Assembly: GCF_003977685.1 (NCBI RefSeq)
Contig: NZ_RYZH01000012.1
Span: 64,778-128,777, forward strand
DNA from: Tautonia sociabilis
GTDB taxonomy: Bacteria > Planctomycetota > Planctomycetia > Isosphaerales > Isosphaeraceae
Length of the DNA: 64,000 nucleotides
Direction: 5' to 3'
This document shows positions 51,819 to 59,901 of the stretch, piece after piece. The number at the start of each line of letters is the position of its first letter. Positions within the stretch are counted from its first letter, which is position 1. A program made the translations under genes and the position numbers. Below the pieces are notes generated by a model. That model saw only the letters and a list, made by a program, of their open reading frames with translations, was not told the origin of the DNA and ran no database searches.

Positions 51819-53180
51819 ATGAGACCGCTGCTCGCCTTGCTGCTCCTCTTGATCGCGGGGACGGCTCCCGCCCAGGAGCCATTCGACCTGGTGCTCCGCG
51901 GCGGACACGTGATCGACCCGGCGAACGCGATCGACGCGGTCCGCGACGTGGCGATCCGGGACGGCGTCATCGCGGCCGTCGCTCCGGAGATCGACCCGAA
52001 GGCGGCCCTGAAGAGCGTCGACGTCTCCGGCCTCTACGTGACCCCCGGCCTGATCGACCTGCACGTCCACGTCTTCACCGGGACGGGGGAGCCCGGCTCG
52101 TTCACCGGGGACAGCAGTGTCCATCCGGACGTCGTCTCGATCCGAAGCGGCGTCACGACCGTGGTGGACGCCGGCTGCGCCGGCTGGCGGAACTTCGAGG
52201 AGTTCCGCCGGCTCGTCATCGACCGCTCCCGCACCCGGGTTCTCGCCTTTTTGAACATCGTCGGCCACGGCATGCGGGGACGCCGCTATGAAGGCGACCT
52301 GGACGACATGCAGCCCGAGCCCGCCGCCGAGATGGCCCGGCGCCACCCCGACCTTATCGTCGGGATCAAGACCGCCCACTACATGGGCCGGGAATTCACC
52401 GCGGTCGAGCGGGCCGTCGAGGCCGGGACGCTGGCCGGCCTCCCCGTGATGGTCGACTTCGGCCGGGTCTATCCCGAGAAGTCCCTCGAGGCCCTGCTGA
52501 CCGAGAAGCTCCGGCCCGGAGACATCTACACCCACGTCTACTCCGGCCTCCGGGGCGAACTGACCCCGGACGGGCACGCCAACCCGGCGCTGTTCGAGGG
52601 CCGATGCCGGGGGATCCTCTTCGACGTCGGCCACGGCGGGGGAAGCTTCGTCTGGGGGGTGGCCGTGCCGATCATCAGCGAGGGCTTCCCCCCCGACACG
52701 ATCTCGACCGACCTGCATTCCGCCAGCATCAACGAGGGGATGAAGGACATGCTCAACGTTATGAGCAAATTCCTCGCCCTCGGCATGCCGCTCGACGAGG
52801 TGATCCTCCGATCGACCTGGAATTCCGCCCGGGCGATCGGGAGGGAGCGGCTCGGGAATCTCTCCGTCGGCGCTCCGGCCGATGTGGCCGTCCTGAGGCT
52901 GGAGGAGGGGAACTTCGGCTTCCTCGACTCGTACAACGCCCGCCTCAACGGCGACCGGAAGCTGACCTGCGAGATGACCCTCAGAGACGGCAAGGTCGTC
53001 TACGAGCTGAACGGGCTGACCCGGCCGGACTGGACCACGCTGCCCCCCGGTTATCGGGACACCGGCGACCCGCGCTGGGACGGAACCCTGGGCCGCCGCA
53101 ATCGCCGGCTCCAGCCCCCTCGGGACCCGGGGCCCCCGGCCGGGCCCTCGGAAGAAGACGAACCGGACCAGAGGCCGTAG
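51819..53180 (+). CDS. Exported amidohydrolase, cog3964/dihydroorotase-like
   Basis: A 453-aa amidohydrolase-superfamily enzyme with signal peptide (1-18, ending APAQ). Metal ligands by eye: H82-x-H84 (LHVHVF), carboxylated Lys184 (VGIKTAHY), H239 (THVYSG), H272 (GHGGGSF) and catalytic D298 (STDLH). This matches the group once annotated dihydroorotase that includes EF0837/Atu3266, for which deacetylase activity on an N- or O-acetyl alpha-hydroxy acid type substrate has been reported. Those genes also neighbour SelA-like PLP enzymes, as here (51 bp downstream). Start: ATG 51819 with GAGGG; ATG 51783 is possible. Confidence 0.85.
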   Translation: MRPLLALLLLLIAGTAPAQEPFDLVLRGGHVIDPANAIDAVRDVAIRDGVIAAVAPEIDPKAALKSVDVSGLYVTPGLIDLHVHVFTGTGEPGSFTGDSSVHPDVVSIRSGVTTVVDAGCAGWRNFEEFRRLVIDRSRTRVLAFLNIVGHGMRGRRYEGDLDDMQPEPAAEMARRHPDLIVGIKTAHYMGREFTAVERAVEAGTLAGLPVMVDFGRVYPEKSLEALLTEKLRPGDIYTHVYSGLRGELTPDGHANPALFEGRCRGILFDVGHGGGSFVWGVAVPIISEGFPPDTISTDLHSASINEGMKDMLNVMSKFLALGMPLDEVILRSTWNSARAIGRERLGNLSVGAPADVAVLRLEEGNFGFLDSYNARLNGDRKLTCEMTLRDGKVVYELNGLTRPDWTTLPPGYRDTGDPRWDGTLGRRNRRLQPPRDPGPPAGPSEEDEPDQRP

Positions 53181-53231
53181 CCAACCCCCGTGCGCATGAC
53201 GATCGACCCGAGGACCATTCGGAGACCGACG

Positions 53232-54461
53232 ATGATCCAACCCTTCCGCACCCGGCGACGGACGTTCTTCGCCTCGCTCGCCGGCCTGCCCGGCCTCCAC
53301 CTGCTGGCTTCCGAAGGCCGGGCGGCGCCCCGGGAAGACGCCCGGACGCCCGCCGCCGGCCGAGACGTGATCGGCGAGCTGGGCGTCCGCTCGTTCATCA
53401 ACGCGGCCGGCACGTTCACGGCGCTGACCGGCTCGCTGATGCCGCCGGAAGTGGTTTCGGCGATCCAGGTCGCCGCGCGCAAGTATGTCCGCCTGGAGGA
53501 CCTGCACAACGCCGTCGGGGCCCGGATCGCCGAGCTGCTCGGCTGCGAGGCCGCCCTGGTGACCGCCGGCTGCGCCTCGGCCCTGTCGCTGGCCACCGCG
53601 GCCTGCGTCGCCGGCGACGACCCGGAGCGAATCCGACGCCTCCCGGACACCCAGGGCATGAAGGACGAGGTCCTCGTCCAGCGGACCCACCGCGTCGGCT
53701 ACGACCACGCCATCCGCAACGCCGGCGTCCGCATGATCGAGGTCGAAACCCGAGAGGAGCTGGAGCGAGCGATCAGCGACCGGACCGCCATGATGTTCTT
53801 CTTCAACGCGGCCGACCCGAGAGGTCAGATCCACCGCGAGGAGTTCATCGAGATCGGCAAGAGCCACGGCATCCCCACGCTGCTCGACGCCGCCGCCGAC
53901 GTTCCCCCGGTCGACAACCTCTGGAAGTACACGAAGATGGGGTTCGACCTCGTCGGCTTCTCCGGGGGCAAGGGGCTCCGGGGGCCGCAGTCCTCGGGGC
54001 TGCTGCTCGGCCGCAAGGACCTGATCGAGGCCGCCAAGCTCAACAACAGCCCCAATTCAGACTCCCTCTGCCGCACCAACAAGGTGAACAAGGAGGAGAT
54101 CGTCGGCATGCTCGTCGCCCTGGAACGCTACCTCCAGCTCGACCATGACGCGATCTGGAAGGAGTGGGAGGGGCGCTGCCATCGGATCATCGAGGCCCTC
54201 TCGGAATTCGACGACGTCCAGACCGAGATCTACGTCCCCGAGATTGCCAACGCCGTCCCCCACCTCCGCATCCGGTGGGACTCCGAGAAGCGGGGGATCC
54301 GGCCCAGCGAGGCGGTCGAGAAGCTCCGCAACGGCGACCCCAGCATCGAGCCCAGCCCCGGCTCCGGCCGTCGCGACGTGGTCATCGGCGTCTGGATGAT
54401 GGAGCCCGGCGACGACGCGATCGTCGGCGACCGGCTCCGCGAGATCCTCGCCGGCGCGTGA
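53232..54461 (+). CDS. Exported SelA/DgaE-like PLP-dependent enzyme
   Basis: A 409-aa fold-type I PLP enzyme of the SelA-like group that contains D-glucosaminate-6-phosphate ammonia-lyase (DgaE) and EF0838. The probable Schiff-base Lys247 is in FSGGKGLRGPQSSG; LLDAAADVPP (217-226) is the cofactor-binding Asp strand. The N-terminus has RTRRRTFFASLAG, a Tat-type twin-arginine signal, fitting export of a folded PLP protein. It follows the amidohydrolase by 51 bp on the same strand. The reaction is likely an alpha,beta-elimination of an amino acid or amino-sugar acid; exact substrate unknown. Confidence 0.85.
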   Translation: MIQPFRTRRRTFFASLAGLPGLHLLASEGRAAPREDARTPAAGRDVIGELGVRSFINAAGTFTALTGSLMPPEVVSAIQVAARKYVRLEDLHNAVGARIAELLGCEAALVTAGCASALSLATAACVAGDDPERIRRLPDTQGMKDEVLVQRTHRVGYDHAIRNAGVRMIEVETREELERAISDRTAMMFFFNAADPRGQIHREEFIEIGKSHGIPTLLDAAADVPPVDNLWKYTKMGFDLVGFSGGKGLRGPQSSGLLLGRKDLIEAAKLNNSPNSDSLCRTNKVNKEEIVGMLVALERYLQLDHDAIWKEWEGRCHRIIEALSEFDDVQTEIYVPEIANAVPHLRIRWDSEKRGIRPSEAVEKLRNGDPSIEPSPGSGRRDVVIGVWMMEPGDDAIVGDRLREILAGA

Positions 54462-54493
54462 CCGGGCCCGAGCCCCCAGCAGGGCGCCGAGGA

Positions 54494-54519
54494 CGCCGAG
54501 GGCCCCGAGGCCCTCGGCG
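54494..54519. terminator. Bidirectional hairpin terminator
   Basis: CGCCGAGGGCC (54494-54504), loop CCGA, GGCCCTCGGCG (54509-54519): a perfect 11-bp stem between the convergent PLP-enzyme and RraA-like genes. Confidence 0.65.
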
Positions 54520-54531
54520 GGCGAGGCCGCG

Positions 54532-55485
54532 TCAGAGCAGGGGCTCGATCACCGCTCGAGGGATCGGAGGCTTCTCCGGCCTCTGGTCGAGCCACTTGTA
54601 GAAGTCGGCCTTGATCTCTTCCGTCCAGGGGATATCGATCTGCCCGGGGGTGTAAACGCCGTCTCGGAGCCGGATGTGGCCGAACTCGTCCTTCAGCGCG
54701 ATGACCTCGGACGTGACCACGACCTCCTCCGCCAGGTGGGGGGGGATGATTATCACCCCCTCCCGCTTGGCCAGGACCACATCGCCGGGCAGGACCGTCA
54801 CCGCGCCGATCCGGATCGGCCGGTTGATCGAGGTCAGGACCATCCCCTTCAAGAACGACGGATCCCAGCCGCGCACGAAGGCGTTGAACCCCTCGATCTG
54901 GCTCAGCCCGTCCAGGTCCCGGGCGCCGGCGTTGAACACGACGCCGTTGCCGGAGCGCGCGTAGATGGCGTTGCCGAGGTTGTCGCCGATGAGCGTCCCA
55001 TCGGCCACCTTGCCGCAGCCGTCGGCAATGTAGACGTCCCCCGGCTGCAACTGGTCGATCGGCCAGGAATTCGACGGGCCGATCCGGCCCTCGGCCTGCC
55101 CGGTTCGGTTGACCTGCTCGACGAGATCGGGGCGAGCCGGCAGGTAGGCGGCCGTCAGCGCCCGGCCGACCACCGGCCGGTCCGGGTGGATCGTCTGCCA
55201 GCCTCCCTCAAACTGGTGCTCGTAACCGTGCCGGCGGAGGACGTCCCAGGCCTCCTCGATCGAAACCTTCTCCATCCGCCGGAGGAGGTTGTCGGGGACC
55301 ATCGGCCTGCCGTCGGGGGATCGGTCGCCGGTCCACTGACTCGTCATCGCCAGTAGGTCGGCCTTCGACGCGGCGATCCCGGACGGCGACTCCTGGGCCA
55401 CCGCCTCCCGGGTGGTCGACATCCCGAGGACGAGAACCGCGGCGATCGCGGCCCTCCCGGTAGCTCGGTCGAGGAGAGAAAGCAT
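54532..55485 (-). CDS. Exported RraA-like (HMG/CHA aldolase superfamily) protein
   Basis: A 317-aa protein: signal peptide (about 1-30, ending AVAQE), then the RraA/4-hydroxy-4-methyl-2-oxoglutarate aldolase fold. Landmarks: GDNLGNAIYARSGNGVVFNAGARD, the active-site strand that normally reads xDGxxRD and keeps the RD pair here, and GDVVLAKREGVIIIPP. Superfamily members are divalent-metal pyruvate aldolases/decarboxylases or the cytoplasmic RNase E inhibitor RraA; export excludes the latter role. It is convergent with the PLP-enzyme gene and divergent from the PQQ dehydrogenase. Confidence 0.83.
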   Translation of the reverse strand: MLSLLDRATGRAAIAAVLVLGMSTTREAVAQESPSGIAASKADLLAMTSQWTGDRSPDGRPMVPDNLLRRMEKVSIEEAWDVLRRHGYEHQFEGGWQTIHPDRPVVGRALTAAYLPARPDLVEQVNRTGQAEGRIGPSNSWPIDQLQPGDVYIADGCGKVADGTLIGDNLGNAIYARSGNGVVFNAGARDLDGLSQIEGFNAFVRGWDPSFLKGMVLTSINRPIRIGAVTVLPGDVVLAKREGVIIIPPHLAEEVVVTSEVIALKDEFGHIRLRDGVYTPGQIDIPWTEEIKADFYKWLDQRPEKPPIPRAVIEPLL

Positions 55486-55734
55486 CAGAGGACGACTCCG
55501 CTTCTGGAAGAAACCAGGGCGCGACCCAACGCCCCGGAAGCCGCGTCGTTCGTCGAGGAGGACGGCTCGTCGAGCGGCCTGAACCGACCCTGAATAGCCC
55601 GCCGCGGGGCGATCGTCAACACACCCCCGCCCCCGGCCCCGGTTCTCCCCTCGGTGGGATCGGAACCTCCCTCCCCGGGGCCCCGGCAGGTAGACTGGGG
55701 GCCTCTTCTCCTGAGTGACATCCGGAACCGAACC

Positions 55735-57624
55735 ATGCGACCTGACCCGATCGCCCTCGTCGTCCTCCTGGCCTGCTCCGGGATCGCTGGCGGCCAGCCA
55801 TCGAGGACCGTCGACTGGCCCGCCGTCGGAAACGACCCCGGCTGCATGCGCTACTCGGAGCTGGACCAGATCAACCGGAGCAACGTCCAGCTGCTCGAGC
55901 CCGCCTGGACCTACCGCACCGGGGAGCTCGAGGGCCGGGTCGGAAAGACGATCGAATGCACACCGATCATCATTGACGGCGTGATGTATGTCACCACGGG
56001 ATACCTCCGGGTCGTCGCCCTCGACGCGGCGTCCGGCGAGGCGCTCTGGGAGGTCGATCCCCTGAACGAGCATCCCTGGGAGCATGCTCCCGCCTCGGGC
56101 GGCGTCAACCGGGGCTGCGCCTACTGGAGCGACGGGGATCCCGACGGCCAGCGGCGGATCATCCACGGCACGTCGGACGGCCGCCTGTTCTCGATCGACG
56201 CGAGGACCGGAGCGCTCGACCCGGCGTTCGGGAACGGCGGGATCGTCAACCTCCGCGAGGGCCTGGAGCCGAGGTTCGCCCGGCTCAGCTACGGCCCGAC
56301 CTCCGCGCCGGCGATCTGGGAGGACACGATCATCGTCGGCGTCTCCTGCGGGGAGGGACCGGGAATCGCCGCCCCCGGAGACATCCGGGCGTTCGACGTC
56401 CGCTCGGGAGCGGAGCGCTGGCGATTCCACACCGTCCCCGAGCCGGGAGAGTTCGGGATCGAAACCTGGGAAGGGGACTCATGGAAGGACCGAGGGGCCG
56501 CGAACGCCTGGGGAGGGTTCAGCGTCGACACCGATCGCGGGATGGTCTTCGCCGGGCTCGGCTCGGCGGCGTTCGACTTCTACGGCGGCGACCGCCTCGG
56601 CGCGAACCTCTTCGCCAATTGCACCATCGCCCTCGACGCCCGGACCGGCGAACGGATCTGGCACTTCCAGACCCTTCACCATGACCTCTGGGACCACGAC
56701 CTGCCGGTGTACCCGAACCTCGTGACCGTGACTCGGGACGGCCGGCCGGTCGATGCCGTGGCCCAGGTCACCAAGACCGGATTCGTTTATCTGTTCGACC
56801 GAGAGACGGGAACACCGCTGTTCGAGATCGAGGAGCGCCCGGTCCCCGCCTCCGACGTCCCCGGCGAGCGGGCCTTCCCGACGCAGCCGATCCCGGTCAA
56901 GCCGCCGCCGATCTCCGCGCAGCACCTCGACGAGTCGAACATCACCACCATCGGCGAGGCCAACCGCGAGTCGGTCCTCCGGCAACTGCGGCAGCTCCGC
57001 AGCGGTCCCGCCTTCCTTCCCCCCAGCCTCCAGGGAACGGTCGTGATTCCGGGCTACCACGGCGGGGCGAACTGGTCCGGGGCCTCGTTCGACCCGGAGA
57101 CGGGGCTGCTCTACGTCAACTCGAACAACGTCCCGAACATCATCACCCTGGTCGAGGAGTCGGGGGACCAATCGCGTCGCTACGGGCCGTTCGGCCACCT
57201 CGGCTACGTCCAGTTCCGGGACCTCGAGGGCTACCCGGCGATCGAGCCCCCGTGGGGCGTCCTGAACGCGATCGACCTGAACTCGGGAGCGTTCGCCTGG
57301 CGGGTGCCCCTCGGGGAACACCCCGAGCTGACCGCCCGGGGCATCCCCCGGACCGGCACCGAAACCTTCGGAGGCTCAATCGTGACCGCCGGCGGCCTGG
57401 TGTTCATCGCCGGCACGAAGGACGAACGGATCCACGCCTTCGACAAGGCGACCGGCGAGCTGCTCTGGGAGCACCCCCTGCCGGCCGGCGGCTATGCGAC
57501 CCCGTCGACCTACATGGTCGACGGCCGCCAGTACCTGGTCATCGCCGCCGGAGGGGCCGGCAAGCTCGGCACGAAGGCCGGCGACTCGTTCGTGGCCTTC
57601 GCCCTCCCGGTCGACGGGGAGTGA
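55735..57624 (+). CDS. PQQ-dependent dehydrogenase (glucose dehydrogenase-like)
   Basis: A 629-aa quinoprotein. Signal peptide 1-20; eight-bladed PQQ propeller with repeated tryptophan-docking pattern (LDAASGEALWEVD, IDARTGALDP, LDARTGERIWHFQ, FDRETGTPLFEI, FDKATGELLWEH). FQTLHHDLWDHDLP and YHGGANWSGASFDPETGLLYVNSNN are landmarks of membrane-type glucose and polyol dehydrogenases. No haem c domain or N-terminal membrane anchor is present. It oxidises a sugar or alcohol in the periplasm. ATG 55735 is chosen by the signal peptide. 250 bp from the RraA-like gene, divergent. Confidence 0.87.
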   Translation: MRPDPIALVVLLACSGIAGGQPSRTVDWPAVGNDPGCMRYSELDQINRSNVQLLEPAWTYRTGELEGRVGKTIECTPIIIDGVMYVTTGYLRVVALDAASGEALWEVDPLNEHPWEHAPASGGVNRGCAYWSDGDPDGQRRIIHGTSDGRLFSIDARTGALDPAFGNGGIVNLREGLEPRFARLSYGPTSAPAIWEDTIIVGVSCGEGPGIAAPGDIRAFDVRSGAERWRFHTVPEPGEFGIETWEGDSWKDRGAANAWGGFSVDTDRGMVFAGLGSAAFDFYGGDRLGANLFANCTIALDARTGERIWHFQTLHHDLWDHDLPVYPNLVTVTRDGRPVDAVAQVTKTGFVYLFDRETGTPLFEIEERPVPASDVPGERAFPTQPIPVKPPPISAQHLDESNITTIGEANRESVLRQLRQLRSGPAFLPPSLQGTVVIPGYHGGANWSGASFDPETGLLYVNSNNVPNIITLVEESGDQSRRYGPFGHLGYVQFRDLEGYPAIEPPWGVLNAIDLNSGAFAWRVPLGEHPELTARGIPRTGTETFGGSIVTAGGLVFIAGTKDERIHAFDKATGELLWEHPLPAGGYATPSTYMVDGRQYLVIAAGGAGKLGTKAGDSFVAFALPVDGE

Positions 57625-57760
57625 TCCCGCTCACACTCGTCGGCGACGCGGCGCGGGCAAGGCGAGCGCAGCGTCCCCGGACGTCGACCCTCCCGGCGGG
57701 CAGCGCTCGCCTCGTCTCCCTGGGGCTCGATCGAACTCGCGATCCGAGGAACTGACCGTC

Positions 57761-59527
57761 ATGATCTCCGCGACCCTGATCTCGATCGGCCTGACCCTCT
57801 CGTCCGGCGAGGCCCCCTCGGAGCAGGCTCCCTCGCCGTCCGGGGTCCGGCCCGAGGGAACAATCGCCTTCGCCTCCCTCGCGCCGAGGGGCTGGGACCT
57901 CTATGCGGTCGAACCGGCCTCCGGTCGCGAGCGTCGCGTGACCGACCACCCCCTCCTGGACTACAACGCGGCCCCCTCTCCCGACGGCCGCCACATCGCC
58001 TTCGTCACCGAGCGCGACGGCAACCCGGAACTCGCCCTGCTCGACCTCGACACCGGCAAGGTTGAGCGGCTCACCAGCGCCTTCGCCCTGGACGACCACC
58101 CGGCCTGGTCTCCCGACGGTCGGATGCTGGCCTTCTCCAGCACTCGGGAGCCGGCCGAGGAGCCGGGGAGGCCGTGGAACGCCATCTACCTCCTGGACCT
58201 GGAGGATCGGTCGATCCGGCGCCTCTCGCCGCCGGGGGCGGCCGACTTCTCCCCGTCCTGGTCTCCCCGGGGGGACCTGATCGCCGTGGCCTCCGGAGAC
58301 GGCCGCCCCGGGGGGACGGACGTCTGGGTCATGTCCCCGGACGGGAAGGATCGCCGGCTGGTCGTCGAGAACGCCGGCTGGCCGTGCTTCTCGACCGATG
58401 GCGAGTCGCTGTTCGTCCATCGCCGGGAGGACGAGTGGGGCATCTGGAAGGTCGGGCGGGACGGCTCGGACCCGGAACGGATCACCCCGGCCGGCGTCTC
58501 GGCCTTCACTCCCCACGCCTCGGCCGACGGCAAGGCGGTGTTCGCCGGCATCGAACGGGAAGGCCACCGCCAGATCGCGCGGATCGACCTCGAGTCTCGA
58601 GCGATCGCGTACCTGACCGACAGCCCGACCGACCACTGGAACCCCCGCAGCGCTCCCGATGGCTCGCTCGTCTACTATCACCGCCAAGCCCCCGACACCT
58701 CCCCTCCGAACGTCGAGGAGTGGGGTTCCCCCGACGAGGCTCGCGTCCGGATGCTCCGGCTCGACGGAGCATTCCCGGCCTTCTCCCCCGACGGGACTCG
58801 CCTGGCGCTGGTCGGCGGCAGCTTCGATCGCCTGGACGTGATGGGGGTCGACGGGAGCGATCGCAAGACGCTCTATCAAGGATCGCGTCGCGCGCTGTTC
58901 AGCACCTCCTGGTCGCGAGTCGGGGACCGGATCGCCTTCGCCCGGGGCCCGGTCTTCCAGGGCCCCGAGGGCGACGTGGACATCCTGCTCATCTCTCCCG
59001 AAGGGGGAGAGGCCGTCCCTCTGACCGACTCCCCAGGCAACGACGGCTTCCCAGCCTTCTCCCCCGACGGCGAGCGGCTGGTCATCCGGTCGGGACGGGA
59101 TGGCCGGAAGAACCTCGACCTCATCGGCCGGGATGGGACCGGCGTGACCCGGCTGACCGAGGGGGACTGGACCGACTCGATGGCCGACTGGTCCCCGGAC
59201 GGGCGCTGGATCGTCTTCGCCAGCGACCGAGACGGCGACTTCGACCTCTGGATGGTCCGGCCGGATGGGTCGGGCCTGAAGAAGCTGCTCGGCGGCGGGG
59301 GCCGGGACAACCACCCCCACTTCTCCCCCGACGGGGAGTGGGTGGTCTTCACCAGCCAGCGAGCCGGCCAGTCGGCCGAGGAGGCCTCCTTGCCCGATCA
59401 GCCGCAGCCCTACGGGGAGCTGTTCGCGATCCGGGTCGACGGGACGGGGCTGATCCGCCTGACGCACAACGGGTTCGAAGAGGGAACCCCCGCCTGGGGA
59501 CCCCGGTCAACCGCTGTTGGACAGTGA
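57761..59527 (+). CDS. Exported TolB-like beta-propeller protein
   Basis: A 588-aa protein of repeated PD40/TolB-type blades: recurring SPDGR-xIAF and DRDGDFDLW patterns, more than ten in all, enough for two propellers. The N-terminal segment ISATLISIGLTLSSGEA is a short signal peptide. Such proteins in planctomycetes are binding or scaffold proteins without demonstrated enzyme activity. It follows the PQQ dehydrogenase by 136 bp; GAGGA precedes the ATG by 11 nt. C-terminal peptidase domain of the DPP-IV type is absent. Confidence 0.82.
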   Translation: MISATLISIGLTLSSGEAPSEQAPSPSGVRPEGTIAFASLAPRGWDLYAVEPASGRERRVTDHPLLDYNAAPSPDGRHIAFVTERDGNPELALLDLDTGKVERLTSAFALDDHPAWSPDGRMLAFSSTREPAEEPGRPWNAIYLLDLEDRSIRRLSPPGAADFSPSWSPRGDLIAVASGDGRPGGTDVWVMSPDGKDRRLVVENAGWPCFSTDGESLFVHRREDEWGIWKVGRDGSDPERITPAGVSAFTPHASADGKAVFAGIEREGHRQIARIDLESRAIAYLTDSPTDHWNPRSAPDGSLVYYHRQAPDTSPPNVEEWGSPDEARVRMLRLDGAFPAFSPDGTRLALVGGSFDRLDVMGVDGSDRKTLYQGSRRALFSTSWSRVGDRIAFARGPVFQGPEGDVDILLISPEGGEAVPLTDSPGNDGFPAFSPDGERLVIRSGRDGRKNLDLIGRDGTGVTRLTEGDWTDSMADWSPDGRWIVFASDRDGDFDLWMVRPDGSGLKKLLGGGGRDNHPHFSPDGEWVVFTSQRAGQSAEEASLPDQPQPYGELFAIRVDGTGLIRLTHNGFEEGTPAWGPRSTAVGQ

Positions 59528-59901
59528 TCGGGCTCTCGGGAGTCCGGCCAGTCCGGGCGGGGAGGCCGCCCAGGCGGAGGCCAGGGCCGGGGCCGGGGCC
59601 GTTCGAGTCGGCCAGGAGCGGCGAACGGAGGGCCGCTCGCTCCGATCTCCGATCGCCACGGAGCCGGCCTGGCGTCTCCCTCCGATCAACGGGACGCGAT
59701 CTCCCGGGGCACCCCCCCGTCGTCAGAAACCTGGAAACCATGTTTGCGAAACGTTAAACTCACGCTGAGATCATTCTGGTCGGAGCCTCCTCCTCCCACC
59801 CGCAGGTTCCCCAGCAATCCTCCTCACCGCGATGATCCGGCCCCGTGGCGGCCCCCGCCTCGCGGGTCGGAGGCGATGACCCGGTTTCTGAGGTGAGCCC
59901 C
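59528..59901. other. Intergenic region upstream of DUF1592 gene
   Basis: 374 bp without a gene. It contains a short GGGGCC triplet repeat near 59590-59604. An AT-richer patch around 59740-59780 (TTTGCGAAACGTTAAACTC) is the likely promoter zone for the next two genes, though no clear -35/-10 pair was found. Confidence 0.5.
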
